A DNA stretch of 34,708 bases from Nitrospira sp. (GCA_020853775.1 JADYYH010000092.1:1-34708); one strand, 5' to 3'. Numbered from the stretch's first letter, positions 15,012 to 24,747 are shown. Notes: a model not told the origin generated them from the sequence alone. Program-made: numbers and translations.

Positions 15012-17597
15012 ATGCGCGTGTACGAATTAGCAAAGCAGCTGGGGATGGAAAATCGGGAGCTGATTCCTGAACTGAAGCGGCTCGGGATTCCGGTGGCGTC
15101 CCACAGCAGCGCATTGGATGATGATTCGGTCCGCATGGCGCTTGAAAAGCTTGGTTCGAAGGCACGTGCCGGCGAGGCCTCTTCGTCCGGGCATGAGGCG
15201 AAGAAAATGGTTCGTTTGTCGAAAGAGCCCGGTGGATCGCACGCAGTCGCGCATGAAGAAGCTCCGAAGCCCGACAAAAAACGCATTCTCATCAAGAAGA
15301 AACGCGAAGAAGGCGCAGAAGATGCTGTGGCGTCCCTGGCTGCAGCGGAAGCCGTGTTTGCACCGGCTGCTTCCGCAGCACCGGACGCCGGGGCTGTGTC
15401 TCCCGCAACCCTGACCGGTCCGGAAGTCGGTGAAGTCGCTCCGGTCGAGCCGACCCAGGCTGCTGAAGAGGCCGAGCCGCAGTCGCCCGTGGTGGTGACT
15501 TCGGAGGAGACGACGACTAAGCCGTCTCAACCTCCCGTGGTCACGACTCCTTCTCCCGAGGTCCTTGCGGCAACCAAGAAGAAAACGGGTACCGAGGCAT
15601 TGGAAAGCGAAGCCGCCGCCCGCGAGAAATTAAAAAAAGCCAAAAAGGCCCCCCGGACCCGGGAAGAAGACGAAGCCAAGTTTAAGAACGACGCCACCCG
15701 GTGGGGAGACTTGCGGGCGATCCCGGTGCAGCGGCGGGAAGACCGGTCCAAACATATTCACCATGCCTCGCCAACGGAAATCACCAAGCCGAGAAAGAAA
15801 AGCGTGAAATTGACCGCAGGAGTCAGCGTCAAAGAGTTTGCCGAACTCATCGGTCAGCGGCCGGCGGACGTGGTCCGGAAGCTGATGGATATGGGGCAGA
15901 TGGTGACCTTCAACCAGTCGATCAATCTCGAAGCGGCGTCGTTGATAGCCGAAGAGTATGGCGCCAGGGTGGAAGTGTCGACGGAGAAGGTCGGCGAAGC
16001 CTTGCTGGAAGAAGCCGCCCAATCCTCCGGTGAAGAGCAGGCGGTACCGCGGCCGCCGGTCGTCACGATCATGGGTCATGTCGATCACGGGAAAACGTCC
16101 CTGCTGGATGCGATTCGTTCAACGAAGGTGGCCGAAGGCGAAGCCGGAGGCATCACGCAGCATATCGGCGCCTATATCGTCGGAGTACATGGGAAGCAGG
16201 TGACCTTCCTCGATACCCCTGGCCACGAAGCGTTCACCGCGATGCGCGCACGGGGAGCGAAGGCGACGGATATCGTCATTCTGGTCGTGGCGGCAGACGA
16301 TGGTGTCATGCCGCAGACCGTGGAAGCCATTCACCATGCCAAGGCTGCCGGAGTGCCGCTGATTGTCGCCATCAACAAAGTCGATAAGCCGGGAGCCAAT
16401 GTCGATCGTGTAAAAAATGCCCTGACCGAGCATGGTCTTGTGGCCGAGTCGTGGGGCGGTGACACGATCATGGTGGAAGTCTCCGCGAAACAGCGCACCG
16501 GTCTGGATCAACTCCTGGAAATGATCCTCCTGCAGGCGGAAGTTTTGGAGCTGAAAGCGGATCCCACGCGCATGGCGAAGGGTTTGGTCATCGAGGCCAA
16601 GCTGGACCGCGGGCGAGGCCCCATCGCGACGGTTCTCGTGCAAAGCGGGACCTTGCATGTCGGCGACGCGTTTGTGGTCGGCAATTTCAGCGGCCGCGTT
16701 CGCGCACTGGTCACGGATACGGGAAAGAAAACCACGGAAGCAGGACCGTCGGTGCCGGTCGAGGTGATCGGATTGCCCGGCGTGCCGTCTGCCGGTGATG
16801 CCTTCACTATTGTGAAGGATGAGCGGGTCGCCCGCGAGATCGCGCAGGAACGCGCCATGAAGCAGCGGGCGGCTGATTTGGCCGGCCCGGCGAAGGTCAG
16901 TTTGGATGATTTGTTTGCCAAAATCCAAGAGGGCAATGTCAAAGAGTTGCCCATCGTGATTAAAGCCGATGTGCAGGGCTCTTCAGAAGCCTTGGCGGCC
17001 GCCGTCGAAAAAATGCCGGCCGGTGCCGTCAAATTGCGGGTCATGCACACCGGAGTCGGAGGGATTACCGAAACCGACATTCTGCTCGCGGCTGCTTCGA
17101 AGGCGATTGTCATCGGATTCAACATCCGCCCTGAGCCGAAAGCCGCCGCGCTGGCGGAGCGCGAAGGTGTGGATGTCCGTCTGTACAGCATTATTTACGA
17201 CGCGTTGAACGATATCCGTGCCGCAATGGAAGGGTTGCTCGAACCTACGCTCAAGGAGCGGATTCTCGGACGTGCCGAAGTGCGGCAGATGTTCACGATC
17301 CCCAAGGCCGGGCTGGTGGCCGGTTGCTACGTGGTGGATGGCGTCATCTCGCGCGCCAGTGTGGGCGTGCGTGTGATTCGGGATAGTGTGGTGGCCTACG
17401 AAGGGAAATTGGGCTCGTTGAGGCGTTTCAAGGATGATGTGCGGGAAGTTCAGCAGGGCTATGAATGCGGCATCACGGTTGAAAACTTCAACGACCTCAA
17501 AGCCGGAGATATTATCGAGGCCTTTGCCATCGACAAGGTTGCGGCCAAGCTTGAATCGGCACACCGCGGTACCTCCCCGCAAACTCATCGGGCATGA
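15012..17597 (+). CDS. infB: translation initiation factor IF-2
   Basis: The GTPase that places initiator tRNA on the ribosome. 861 residues. The IF2N domain is at the N terminus ([20 protein letters not shown]). A long low-complexity linker rich in Ala, Pro, Glu and Lys runs to about residue 260, and a second IF2N-like domain follows ([20 protein letters not shown]). The G domain has G1 GHVDHGKT (about 355-362), G3 DTPGH (about 401) and G4 NKVD (about 455). Domains II-IV follow, with [14 protein letters not shown] and the tail [17 protein letters not shown]. The ATG at 15012 has GGTGGAG upstream. Its stop overlaps the ylxP start (ATGA), so the two are coupled. Confidence 0.98.
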   Translation: MRVYELAKQLGMENRELIPELKRLGIPVASHSSALDDDSVRMALEKLGSKARAGEASSSGHEAKKMVRLSKEPGGSHAVAHEEAPKPDKKRILIKKKREEGAEDAVASLAAAEAVFAPAASAAPDAGAVSPATLTGPEVGEVAPVEPTQAAEEAEPQSPVVVTSEETTTKPSQPPVVTTPSPEVLAATKKKTGTEALESEAAAREKLKKAKKAPRTREEDEAKFKNDATRWGDLRAIPVQRREDRSKHIHHASPTEITKPRKKSVKLTAGVSVKEFAELIGQRPADVVRKLMDMGQMVTFNQSINLEAASLIAEEYGARVEVSTEKVGEALLEEAAQSSGEEQAVPRPPVVTIMGHVDHGKTSLLDAIRSTKVAEGEAGGITQHIGAYIVGVHGKQVTFLDTPGHEAFTAMRARGAKATDIVILVVAADDGVMPQTVEAIHHAKAAGVPLIVAINKVDKPGANVDRVKNALTEHGLVAESWGGDTIMVEVSAKQRTGLDQLLEMILLQAEVLELKADPTRMAKGLVIEAKLDRGRGPIATVLVQSGTLHVGDAFVVGNFSGRVRALVTDTGKKTTEAGPSVPVEVIGLPGVPSAGDAFTIVKDERVAREIAQERAMKQRAADLAGPAKVSLDDLFAKIQEGNVKELPIVIKADVQGSSEALAAAVEKMPAGAVKLRVMHTGVGGITETDILLAAASKAIVIGFNIRPEPKAAALAEREGVDVRLYSIIYDALNDIRAAMEGLLEPTLKERILGRAEVRQMFTIPKAGLVAGCYVVDGVISRASVGVRVIRDSVVAYEGKLGSLRRFKDDVREVQQGYECGITVENFNDLKAGDIIEAFAIDKVAAKLESAHRGTSPQTHRA

Positions 17598-17875
17598 TCG
17601 TCGGGCTTTGTACCGTCGAGTTGTTCATCCCCGATGGACATTCGTTGAAAGACAAACGGCAGGTGTTGCAAAGTTTGAAAAGTCGATTGCGGGATAAGTT
17701 CAATGTGTCAGTGGCTGAGGTGGGGGAGCAAGAGTTGTGGCAGAAGGCGATTTTAGGGTTGGCCTGCGTGGCGAATGAGTCCGCCCACGTCAACCAGGTA
17801 CTGGACCAAGCCGTGAATTTGATCCAGGGGGTGCCGACGATTCAGCTGCTCCGCTCTCGGATCGAGTTGTTGTAA
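17594..17875 (+). CDS. ylxP: DUF503 family protein YlxP
   Basis: A 93-residue protein of the DUF503 family, a ferredoxin-like fold with no established reaction. It is conserved between infB and rbfA in many bacteria, and a role in ribosome assembly has been proposed from that context. Seen here: [20 protein letters not shown] at the N terminus, the family's [26 protein letters not shown] pattern (broken here only for length), and the C-terminal [13 protein letters not shown] strand. It overlaps the infB stop by 4 bases and precedes rbfA by 9 bases, an unambiguous operon member. Confidence 0.9.
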   Translation: MIVGLCTVELFIPDGHSLKDKRQVLQSLKSRLRDKFNVSVAEVGEQELWQKAILGLACVANESAHVNQVLDQAVNLIQGVPTIQLLRSRIELL

Positions 17876-17884
17876 GGCCACGTC

Positions 17885-18283
17885 ATGACCAAATCGACGT
17901 ATAGCCGCGCCGAACGGGTGGCAGATCAGATCCGCATGGAAGTGGCCGACATTTTGATGCGGAAAATCAAAGATCCGCGTGTGCGTTCCGTGACGGTGAC
18001 CGATGTGGAGTTAACCAAAGATTTGCGCATTGCGCGCGTCTTTGTCACCACCATGGAGCAGAATAAAGACGAACGGCTGGTTTTTGATGGGCTGGCGAAA
18101 GCAAGTGGGTTTGTCCGTGCGGAGCTGGGGCGGCGTCTGGCGCTTCGGTATCTGCCGGAATTGATTTTCATGAAAGATGTCAGCGGGCCGCGGGCTGATC
18201 GGGTTCTCGCGCTGTTGGATGGGTTGCACCTGGATGAGAGCAAAGAAGGCGTGCTCTCGGAATCCCCTCGCGCCGATGTCTAG
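17885..18283 (+). CDS. rbfA: ribosome-binding factor RbfA
   Basis: A 132-residue 30S maturation factor that binds 16S rRNA near helix 1 and is important at low temperature. The KH-like fold is visible in SRAERVADQIRMEVADILM, KIKDPRVRSVTVTDVELTKD, LRIARVFVTTMEQNKDE and FVRAELGRRLALRYLPEL. The length is standard. It starts 9 bases after ylxP and ends 3 bases before truB. The C-terminal tail after LALLDGLHLDE is short and polar. Confidence 0.96.
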   Translation: MTKSTYSRAERVADQIRMEVADILMRKIKDPRVRSVTVTDVELTKDLRIARVFVTTMEQNKDERLVFDGLAKASGFVRAELGRRLALRYLPELIFMKDVSGPRADRVLALLDGLHLDESKEGVLSESPRADV

Positions 18284-18286
18284 CCG

Positions 18287-19318
18287 ATGACTATGATCGC
18301 GTCAACGGAATCCCATACGGCTACGATGCTGCAGGACGGCGTGCTGAATGTCCGCAAGGAAGCCGGATGGACGTCACACGATGTGGTCGCCCGTCTTCGG
18401 GGAAAATTGCGCGGGATGAAGCTGGGCCATGCGGGCACTCTCGATCCTGCGGCCACCGGGGTCCTGCCGTTGCTTGTCGGCCGAGGCACGCGTATCGCTG
18501 AATATCTGCTTGAGTGGGATAAAGCGTATCTGGCCGGACTGCGATTGGGGGAAACGACCGATACGCAGGATGCCACGGGAACGGTGCTCCAGCGCGCGCC
18601 GCTTACGGCCGTGACCGACGCCCGTATCCGGGAAGTTGTGGCTGGCTTTGAGGGCCGTATCCAGCAGGTTCCTCCCATGTACTCAGCTGTGAAGGTGGGC
18701 GGCGTTCCCCTGTATAAAGCTGCGCGCGCGGGGAAGGATGTGGCGCGCCAGGCTCGTGAAGTTACGGTCTTTCGTTTGGACGTGGTCAGCATTCAGCTTC
18801 CTGATGTGATGCTCCGTGTGGTCTGCTCAAAGGGAACCTATATTAGGACGCTGTGTGCGGATATCGGAGAAAAGCTCGGGGTCGGCGGTCATATGGCGAC
18901 GTTGATTCGTGAACGCGTCGGGCCGCTGATGGTGGAGCAGGCCTTAACCGTCGATGAAGTCGAGAATCGCTTGGCTCAGGGGACATTGGCCGGATCGATG
19001 TTAACGCTGGACGAGGCGTTGGTAGGACTTCCCGTCTGCATCATCGGTGAGGAGACGGCACGAAGGGTCGTCCATGGCATGCCGGTTCCGACTGCCGCTG
19101 TGGTGAGTTGGCAGGGGCTGCCGACGATTCTTTCGGAAGTCTCGGGCCGTGCGATCCGCATCAAGGACAGCGCGGGACGATTGTTGGCCGTCGGCACCAT
19201 GCCCGCCGGGCTGGATGATCAGACGCGGCTGGCGGGGGAGCTGTCGATTGCTCTGTCAAAGGTATTAGTCACAGACGAATTACAGGGTAGTAGTATTGCG
19301 AACTCAATAGAGGAGTAG
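18287..19318 (+). CDS. truB: tRNA pseudouridine(55) synthase TruB
   Basis: Converts U55 of the tRNA T-loop to pseudouridine. 343 residues. The catalytic Asp is Asp53 in KLGHAGTLDPAATGVL. Further family motifs are YSAVKVGGVPLYKAARAG and CSKGTYIRTLCADIGEKLG. The C-terminal part (about 250-320) looks like a PUA-type extension (RVVHGMPVPTAAVVSW). ATG 18287 lies 3 bases after the rbfA stop; the protein core begins near residue 15, so a start at Met14 is possible. It is followed closely by rpsO, with GAGGAG ahead of that ATG. Confidence 0.96.
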   Translation: MTMIASTESHTATMLQDGVLNVRKEAGWTSHDVVARLRGKLRGMKLGHAGTLDPAATGVLPLLVGRGTRIAEYLLEWDKAYLAGLRLGETTDTQDATGTVLQRAPLTAVTDARIREVVAGFEGRIQQVPPMYSAVKVGGVPLYKAARAGKDVARQAREVTVFRLDVVSIQLPDVMLRVVCSKGTYIRTLCADIGEKLGVGGHMATLIRERVGPLMVEQALTVDEVENRLAQGTLAGSMLTLDEALVGLPVCIIGEETARRVVHGMPVPTAAVVSWQGLPTILSEVSGRAIRIKDSAGRLLAVGTMPAGLDDQTRLAGELSIALSKVLVTDELQGSSIANSIEE

Positions 19319-19324
19319 AGACGT

Positions 19325-19594
19325 ATGGCACTGGTAAAAGAAGTCAAAACCGAGTTGATGAAGAGTTTCCAGCAGCATGACAAGGACACCGGCTCTCCGG
19401 AAGTGCAAATTGCCATCCTGACGAACCGGATCACGTATCTGACGGAACATTTTAAACTGCACAAGAAGGACCACCATTCCCGGCGTGGGTTGTTGACGTT
19501 GGTCGGGCGCCGTCGCCGCTTGCTGGATTATCTGCGGCATGTGGAAGAGGGCCGGTATCGCGCCGTCATCGAACGTTTGGGTATTCGTAAGTAG
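19325..19594 (+). CDS. rpsO: 30S ribosomal protein S15
   Basis: An 89-residue four-helix protein that binds the central domain of 16S rRNA and forms an intersubunit bridge. The sequence is typical: [38 protein letters not shown], then [11 protein letters not shown]. The ribosome binding site GAGGAG is well placed. The gene follows truB by 6 bases and is separated from pnp by 160 bases containing a strong hairpin, the same arrangement as the rpsO-pnp locus of many bacteria. Confidence 0.98.
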   Translation: MALVKEVKTELMKSFQQHDKDTGSPEVQIAILTNRITYLTEHFKLHKKDHHSRRGLLTLVGRRRRLLDYLRHVEEGRYRAVIERLGIRK

Positions 19595-19607
19595 TCGGGT
19601 GATCGAA

Positions 19608-19633
19608 TCGGCCGCCACGCGTGTGGCGGCCGA
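19608..19633 (+). promoter_or_regulatory. strong hairpin between rpsO and pnp
   Basis: A perfect 11-bp stem (TCGGCCGCCAC / GTGGCGGCCGA) with a GCGT loop begins 13 bases after rpsO. The T tract after it is weak (ACTATTGT), so it is either an rpsO terminator or a processing site. In enterobacteria the same position holds an RNase III-cleaved stem that controls pnp; applying that here is inference. Confidence 0.6.
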
Positions 19634-19754
19634 ACTATTGTCCCCGCAGGTGAACACTGAAACAAGTTCAAGCATATGGGCCTGCGCAGGTTCCGCGTTC
19701 AGATTGAACTTATCTCTGTGGGCATCTGTGGGATTTAACCGGAGGAGACCATAG

Positions 19755-21872
19755 ATGAAACATGTGATAGACATCGAGCTGGCGGGTCGCCGCTTGACGC
19801 TGGAAACCGGCCGTATTGCCAAGCAGGCGGACGGCGCGATTTGGGCCACCTACGGCGACACCGTGATACTCGCGACGGCCGTTGCCTCGCAAACCGCGAA
19901 GCCCGGAGTGGACTTTCTTCCCCTGACGGTGGATTACCAGGAAAAAACCTACGCCGCGGGCAAGATTCCCGGTGGATATTTCAAACGGGAAGGACGCCCG
20001 TCCGAGCGAGAAGTGCTCACCAGCCGGTTGATCGATCGTCCGCTTCGCCCCCTCTTCCCAGAAGGCTACTATTTCGAGACCCAAGTCATCACCTCGGTGT
20101 TGTCGGCCGATAAGACCGGCGTGTCCGATGTGATTGCGATCACTGCCGCCTCTGCCGCGTTGGCGATCTCGTCCATTCCATTTAATGGCCCCATCGCAGG
20201 GGTCAAGATCGGACGCGTCAACGGCCAGTTTGTCGTGAATCCCGACTTGGAAACCCTCGAGACCAGTGAATTGCATCTCGTGGTGGCGGGAACCGCCGAT
20301 GCCGTCATGATGGTGGAAGCGGGAGCCAATGAATTGCCTGAAGCGACCATGCTCGAGGCCATCGAGTTGGCGCACAGCGAGATCAAGAAAATCGTCGCCA
20401 AGATCGAAGAGCTACGTAGCCTGGCCGGTAAGCCCAAACGGGTGGTCACGCAAGAGGCGATCGATGCTGGCTTGGCGGAGCAGGTACGCAAGCTGGTGGC
20501 AGGTCCCATTCGTGAAGCCATTCTTATCCCCAACAAGAGCGCACGGCAGGAGCGATTGGATCAGGTTTTGGCCGAGACACTGGCCGCGCTCAAGTCGGAC
20601 GAGCCTAACCGCGATCGGCACGTCAAAATCATTTTCCACGGCTTGGAGTACACCGAAGTTCGGAACATGATTCTCGAAAAACGGGTGCGTGCCGATGGGC
20701 GCGGGCCGTCGGACATCCGCCCGATCACGTGCGAAGTGAGTGTGTTGCCACGCGCGCACGGGTCGGCGGTGTTTACCCGCGGAGAAACCCAAAGTTTAGC
20801 GGTGGTGACGTTGGGGACGACCGACGATGAGCAGCGCATCGACGCCTTGGAAGGCGAGTACATGCGCACCTTCATGCTGCACTACAATTTCCCGCCTTTC
20901 AGCGTCGGTGAGGCGCGGCCGTTGCGATCTCCCGGGCGCCGCGAAGTCGGGCACGGCGCTTTGGCGGAACGCGCATTGAAGTCCATTATTCCCGGCAAGG
21001 ATAAGTTCCCCTACACGGTTCGGATTGTGTCCGAAATTCTTGAATCCAACGGCTCTTCTTCTATGGCCACGGTCTGCGGCGGCACGCTGGCGCTGCTGGA
21101 TGCCGGTGTGCCGATCAAGGAACCGGTGGCGGGCATTGCGATGGGACTGATCAAGGAAGGTAATCAGGTCTTGGTCCTCTCAGACATTCTCGGGCTGGAA
21201 GATCATTTGGGCGATATGGACTTCAAGGTGACGGGTACGAAAAACGGCGTCACCGCGCTGCAGATGGACATCAAGATCGGCGGTATCGATGCCGCCTTGA
21301 TGCGTGAAGCGCTGGCGCAAGCCAAGGCCGGTAGACTTCATATTCTGGGGTGCATGGCGCAGGCGTTGACGGCGCCGCGGACCAAGTTGTCGGCCTTCGC
21401 TCCACGCATATTCCCGATGAAGATCAAGCAGGACAAGATCCGCGACGTCATCGGCCCGGGCGGGAAAATGATCCGCAGCATCATCGCGGAGACGGGTGTG
21501 AAGATCAATGTCGAAGACACGGGCGATGTGACGATTGCGTCCTCGGACGAAGCCTCGGCCCAGAAGGCTATCGATATGATCAAGCGCCTGACCGAAGAAG
21601 TCGAAGTCGGCAAGATTTATCTGGGAACGGTTCGGAAGATTATGGATTTCGGCGCCTTCGTCGAGGTGCTTCCGGGCACGGACGGCCTGGTTCATATTTC
21701 CCAGCTCGCCCATCATCGCGTGAAAGCGGTGACCGACGAGGTGTCGGAAGGGGACCAGATTCAGGTGAAAGTGTTGGAAATCGATAAGCAGGGGAAAATT
21801 CGTTTGAGCCGGAAAGAGGCGATGCCGGCACCTGCGGGCGCTCCCGCAACCGAACCGACTCCCGCAGGGTAA
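19755..21872 (+). CDS. pnp: polyribonucleotide nucleotidyltransferase (PNPase)
   Basis: A phosphorolytic 3'-5' exoribonuclease of mRNA decay, working as a trimer. 705 residues, the usual length. Two RNase PH domains are evident: the first holds FLPLTVDYQEKTYAAGKIPG; the second, catalytic, holds RADGRGPSDIRPI, LPRAHGSAVFTRGETQ and YNFPPFSVGE. The KH domain is at about 553-615 (IKQDKIRDVIGPGGKMIRSI). The S1 domain is at about 618-690 (GTVRKIMDFGAFVEVLPGTD). CGGAGGAG is placed before the ATG. The 160-base leader carries the hairpin at 19608-19633. The M16 peptidase gene follows by 6 bases, as in many operons of this type. Confidence 0.98.
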   Translation: MKHVIDIELAGRRLTLETGRIAKQADGAIWATYGDTVILATAVASQTAKPGVDFLPLTVDYQEKTYAAGKIPGGYFKREGRPSEREVLTSRLIDRPLRPLFPEGYYFETQVITSVLSADKTGVSDVIAITAASAALAISSIPFNGPIAGVKIGRVNGQFVVNPDLETLETSELHLVVAGTADAVMMVEAGANELPEATMLEAIELAHSEIKKIVAKIEELRSLAGKPKRVVTQEAIDAGLAEQVRKLVAGPIREAILIPNKSARQERLDQVLAETLAALKSDEPNRDRHVKIIFHGLEYTEVRNMILEKRVRADGRGPSDIRPITCEVSVLPRAHGSAVFTRGETQSLAVVTLGTTDDEQRIDALEGEYMRTFMLHYNFPPFSVGEARPLRSPGRREVGHGALAERALKSIIPGKDKFPYTVRIVSEILESNGSSSMATVCGGTLALLDAGVPIKEPVAGIAMGLIKEGNQVLVLSDILGLEDHLGDMDFKVTGTKNGVTALQMDIKIGGIDAALMREALAQAKAGRLHILGCMAQALTAPRTKLSAFAPRIFPMKIKQDKIRDVIGPGGKMIRSIIAETGVKINVEDTGDVTIASSDEASAQKAIDMIKRLTEEVEVGKIYLGTVRKIMDFGAFVEVLPGTDGLVHISQLAHHRVKAVTDEVSEGDQIQVKVLEIDKQGKIRLSRKEAMPAPAGAPATEPTPAG

Positions 21873-21878
21873 TCGATC

Positions 21879-23132
21879 GTGTATCGCAAGATCGTTCTCG
21901 ACAACAAGTTGCGGGTCGTGGCCGAATTACTGCCGACGTTGAAGTCCGTCACGATCGGGATTTGGGTGAATGTCGGCTCCCGCGATGAGCAGCTGGGAGA
22001 AGAGGGGCTGTCTCACTTCCTGGAGCATATGTTTTTCAAGGGGACGCGAAGCCGATCGGCCACGCAGATTTCCCGAGAAATTGATGCGCTGGGCGGAGAG
22101 ATGAATGCCTTCACGACTCGCGAGACGACGACGTTTTATGTGAAAGTGCTCGATCAGCAATTGGAGGCGGCGCTGGAGCTGCTTTCCGATTTGTTCTACC
22201 GTTCGCGGTTCGAGTCCAAGGAAGTCGAAAAAGAAAAACAAGTGGTGCTGGAAGAGATCCGAATGGTTCAGGATGATCCGGAGGATCTCGTTCAGGAACT
22301 CCACATGAAGCATACTCTCGGGAGCCATCCGTTGGGGCGACCTATCCTAGGACAAGCTCCGAGAATCCAAGCATTAGGTCGTCATGACCTGGTTTCTTAT
22401 GTCAGTTCTCACTACGACCCTGAGCGCACGGTCGTCGCAGTGGCCGGAAACTTCACCTGGAAGAGACTGGAACAACTCCTGGCCCGCTACTTCTCCGCTT
22501 CTCATAAAGGCGTCGCGGTCGAGCAGAGTCGGCGGCCTCCCGAGGTCCGTGGAGGAGTGCTGGTGAGGCGCAAAGCGCTGGAACAGGTTCATCTCTGTTT
22601 GGGCCTGCAAGGGTTGGGGGCCGGCCACAAGGATCGGTATGCGGCTCATGCGCTTAATGGGGTACTGGGCGGAAGTGTGAGTTCGCGCCTGTTTCAGGAA
22701 GTGAGAGAGAAGCGCGGTCTCGTGTATTCGATCTATTCGTTCCTCTCCACCTACTCGGACGGCGGGATGACGACCGTTTACGCCGGCACACGCCCGAAAG
22801 AGGTGGAGCGTGTCGTGGAGGTTGTGTGTCGGGAGCTGAAGAAGCTCCGTAGTAAGGGCATCGATGCCAAAGATCTGGCCCGCGTGAAGAATCAGATGAA
22901 GGGTAGTCTCATGCTCAGCCTGGAAAGCTCCCATAGCCGGATGAGTAAATTGGCGAAGGACGAGTTGACGCAAGGGAGTCATGTTTCCCTCGAACAAATG
23001 ATCGGGGAGATTGACCGTGTCACAACCGATCAAGTCTATCGTGTGGCGCAAACCTTGTTAGATCAGCGCTGTCTGGCCATTACGGCGCTCGGGCCTATTC
23101 CAGCTAACAGTCTGCAGTCGTTTGCGTCATAA
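21879..23132 (+). CDS. M16 family zinc peptidase (processing-peptidase-like)
   Basis: A 417-residue M16B peptidase related to the mitochondrial processing peptidase beta subunit. The inverted zinc motif H-F-L-E-H (residues 46-50) is intact, with the third ligand Glu expected in KQVVLEEIRM about 75 residues later. The second half is the inactive-type M16 domain (RKALEQVHLCLGLQGLGAGH, then REKRGLVYSIYSFLSTYSDG). There is no signal peptide, so it is cytoplasmic. The start is GTG 21879, 6 bases after pnp, with only GGG as a weak ribosome binding site. Position after pnp is conserved in many bacteria; the substrate is not known. Confidence 0.93.
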   Translation: MYRKIVLDNKLRVVAELLPTLKSVTIGIWVNVGSRDEQLGEEGLSHFLEHMFFKGTRSRSATQISREIDALGGEMNAFTTRETTTFYVKVLDQQLEAALELLSDLFYRSRFESKEVEKEKQVVLEEIRMVQDDPEDLVQELHMKHTLGSHPLGRPILGQAPRIQALGRHDLVSYVSSHYDPERTVVAVAGNFTWKRLEQLLARYFSASHKGVAVEQSRRPPEVRGGVLVRRKALEQVHLCLGLQGLGAGHKDRYAAHALNGVLGGSVSSRLFQEVREKRGLVYSIYSFLSTYSDGGMTTVYAGTRPKEVERVVEVVCRELKKLRSKGIDAKDLARVKNQMKGSLMLSLESSHSRMSKLAKDELTQGSHVSLEQMIGEIDRVTTDQVYRVAQTLLDQRCLAITALGPIPANSLQSFAS

Positions 23133-23278
23133 TCGATCACGCGACTCGCCTCTGTGCAGTCGGCGCGGCCAAGGAGTGAGAGGATAGGACCTTTCGAGGT
23201 GAGTCAGCCCTGCTAACTCATTGATCGGACAAAACTTTGCTGATGGCAGTTGGCGTACAATTTTCGAAAAACATTTTC
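23133..23278 (+). other. gene-free stretch with a weak 3' hairpin
   Basis: No credible gene lies between the M16 peptidase stop and the promoter at 23279. A hairpin with one mismatch (TGAGTCAGC at 23200-23208 / GCTAACTCA at 23212-23220) could mark the end of the long upstream operon, but it lacks a T tract. Confidence 0.35.
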
Positions 23279-23307
23279 TTGACACGTTTGGTGGATTTAA
23301 GTACCAT
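23279..23307 (+). promoter_or_regulatory. strong sigma70-like promoter for the exported-protein pair
   Basis: A consensus TTGACA (23279-23284) is followed at 17 bases by TACCAT (23302-23307), four of six matches including the key first, second and last positions. Transcription would start near 23314, giving a leader of about 190 bases before the ATG at 23504. Confidence 0.7.
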
Positions 23308-23396
23308 GGCCGCGTTTTCATCCTATACGTTCGAATTCATTTCGACTGCATTACAGGGGAAGGTAAGCAGAGAGAAAGGGGGTGTGTGTCGCACTT

Positions 23397-23402
23397 CCTC
23401 CT
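23397..23402 (+). promoter_or_regulatory. anti-Shine-Dalgarno element in the 23504 leader
   Basis: CCTCCT at 23397-23402 is complementary to the ribosome binding site AGGAGG at 23490-23495 of the next gene, about 93 bases downstream. The leader also carries two T-rich runs near 23420-23450. Function is inference. Confidence 0.25.
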
Positions 23403-23503
23403 GCTAGCGCGTTCTCTGAATTTTTTTGTTTTCTTGAGATCTTTTTTTGGATACTGTGATTCAACGGTTCACTGGTCATCATTTTTCCAAGGAGGGTAGG
23501 GTT

Positions 23504-24016
23504 ATGAATAGGGTCGGAATTCTAGCCGCACTTGCAGTCTCCTCTGTCGTCGGCTTGTTGACCGCCGGTGTCTCGATGGCGGCCGACGCTCCATCCGGTG
23601 GCGGACCCAGCGAAATCACCACGGGCAGTGGCAAGTTCTTTAAGGGTGAACCTACGAACACCCTGAAAGGCCGTGTGTGGTCACAGTGGGCCGACAATCC
23701 TGACGGTGAAATTTTGTTCGGTATTCAGTATTGGAACACGGGTGACCCCGCCTCTGGTGAAGGTGGTGGTCGTTCCTCAACCTCCATGGATGTGAAGCCG
23801 CCGGATCCCCTCTTCACGTGCTGCGCCTGGGGCTACACCGGTGGTACGGACAAGAATAATCCTTATGCCGGTTGGCACCATGCTCAGACCACGGTTCGGT
23901 TGGCCGTGAAAGACAAGGGCTTGATGGATCAGATCATCAAGGCCTCGCAAGAGCTTGTTGCGATGGAAGTGACCCTCGACGGTCGCACTATTACTGGTTT
24001 CAAAGTATTGAAATAG
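23504..24016 (+). CDS. exported protein of unknown function (first of pair)
   Basis: A 170-residue protein with a clear Sec signal peptide (about residues 1-26, hydrophobic core AALAVSSVVGLLTAGV, cleavage after SMA), so periplasmic or outer-surface. The mature chain starts with a flexible Gly/Ser/Pro stretch, then TNTLKGRVWSQWADNPDGEI, a Gly-rich GEGGGRSSTS loop, an unusual FTCCAW with adjacent cysteines, and an aromatic/His segment YAGWHHAQTT that could bind a metal or cofactor. I recognise no family. ATG 23504 is chosen for the strong AAGGAGGG 7 bases upstream and for the signal peptide; an in-frame ATG at 23447 would bury the signal. It is driven by a strong promoter and followed 56 bases later by another exported protein. 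Confidence 0.82.
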   Translation: MNRVGILAALAVSSVVGLLTAGVSMAADAPSGGGPSEITTGSGKFFKGEPTNTLKGRVWSQWADNPDGEILFGIQYWNTGDPASGEGGGRSSTSMDVKPPDPLFTCCAWGYTGGTDKNNPYAGWHHAQTTVRLAVKDKGLMDQIIKASQELVAMEVTLDGRTITGFKVLK

Positions 24017-24072
24017 ATTTATACGCGAGGCGACATTCTTGAGACTCTTTTGTCTTCTTTAAGGAGGATGTG

Positions 24073-24747
24073 ATGATGAAGCTTCAAAAGCAAGGGTGGA
24101 CCTTTATGGCTGCCGCAGCTTTGGTGGTAAGTTTTGCCTCCACTGCGCTGGCCATCGAGGCGTTCCAGGAGAGATTTGAGTGGGGAGATCTGAGCAAGCC
24201 CACCACGTTACAGGGCCGCGTGATCATTTTGGATCCGTATGATGAAGCAGTGTGGCTCAACATCGCGGTGTTCGGTGGCAACGCCGAAAGCGGATTGTGG
24301 TGGCAGCGAGTCCATCCCGGAAAGAACCTCAAGTTCTATCCGGCGGACAAGAACGTGTGGGAGCAGCTGAAGTCCATGGCCCGAGCGCATTCTGGCCCGG
24401 CTGCGGCGAAGGAAGTTCCTCCTGGATCCCCGACCACCTTGGTGGAGTTTGTGGCCCAGGAGACCGAGCAAAATCATCGGGTGATTACTTCTGTCAAGAA
24501 GCTCAATGACAACGCTGGCGAAATGGGCAAGCCGAAGAGCATTTCGTCCCTTCGCCTGAAAGAATGTGAAGGCAAGACGGAAGTGGATGCTGCTTGCCAT
24601 GCCGCGAAGACGTTGTTGAACACGTCGCCGAAGACTCCGGATGGAGCCAATTTGCCCCTGCAGTATGATGTCCTGTTGCCTGATGGCAAGCCAATTGCCA
24701 ATCTGATTCCTTGGACTGCCAAGTATAATCAGGGCAGCAAGCACTAA
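24073..24747 (+). CDS. exported protein of unknown function (second of pair)
   Basis: A 224-residue protein with a signal peptide (residues 1 to about 28, core FMAAAALVVSFASTALA). The mature part begins IEAFQERFEWGDLSKP, then TTLQGRVIILDPYDEAVWLN, similar in position and pattern to TNTLKGRV of the upstream protein. Later parts are mixed: GLWWQRVHPGKNLKFYPADK, a helical middle, and two cysteines (KECEG and DAACHA) 12 residues apart that could form a disulfide. I recognise no family. AAGGAGG (24061-24067) fits ATG 24073 (spacing 5) or 24076 (spacing 8). It is probably co-transcribed with the upstream gene and ends at a strong terminator. Confidence 0.82.
   Translation: MMKLQKQGWTFMAAAALVVSFASTALAIEAFQERFEWGDLSKPTTLQGRVIILDPYDEAVWLNIAVFGGNAESGLWWQRVHPGKNLKFYPADKNVWEQLKSMARAHSGPAAAKEVPPGSPTTLVEFVAQETEQNHRVITSVKKLNDNAGEMGKPKSISSLRLKECEGKTEVDAACHAAKTLLNTSPKTPDGANLPLQYDVLLPDGKPIANLIPWTAKYNQGSKH

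Noticed and set aside
16119..17588. Antisense open frames inside infB
   Set aside because: They are typical shadows of a GC-rich coding gene and lack start signals and recognisable domains.
23221..23499. Open frame of 92 codons upstream of the exported-protein gene
   Set aside because: It spans the promoter and the leader, has no ribosome binding site and encodes a low-quality, Phe-rich sequence.
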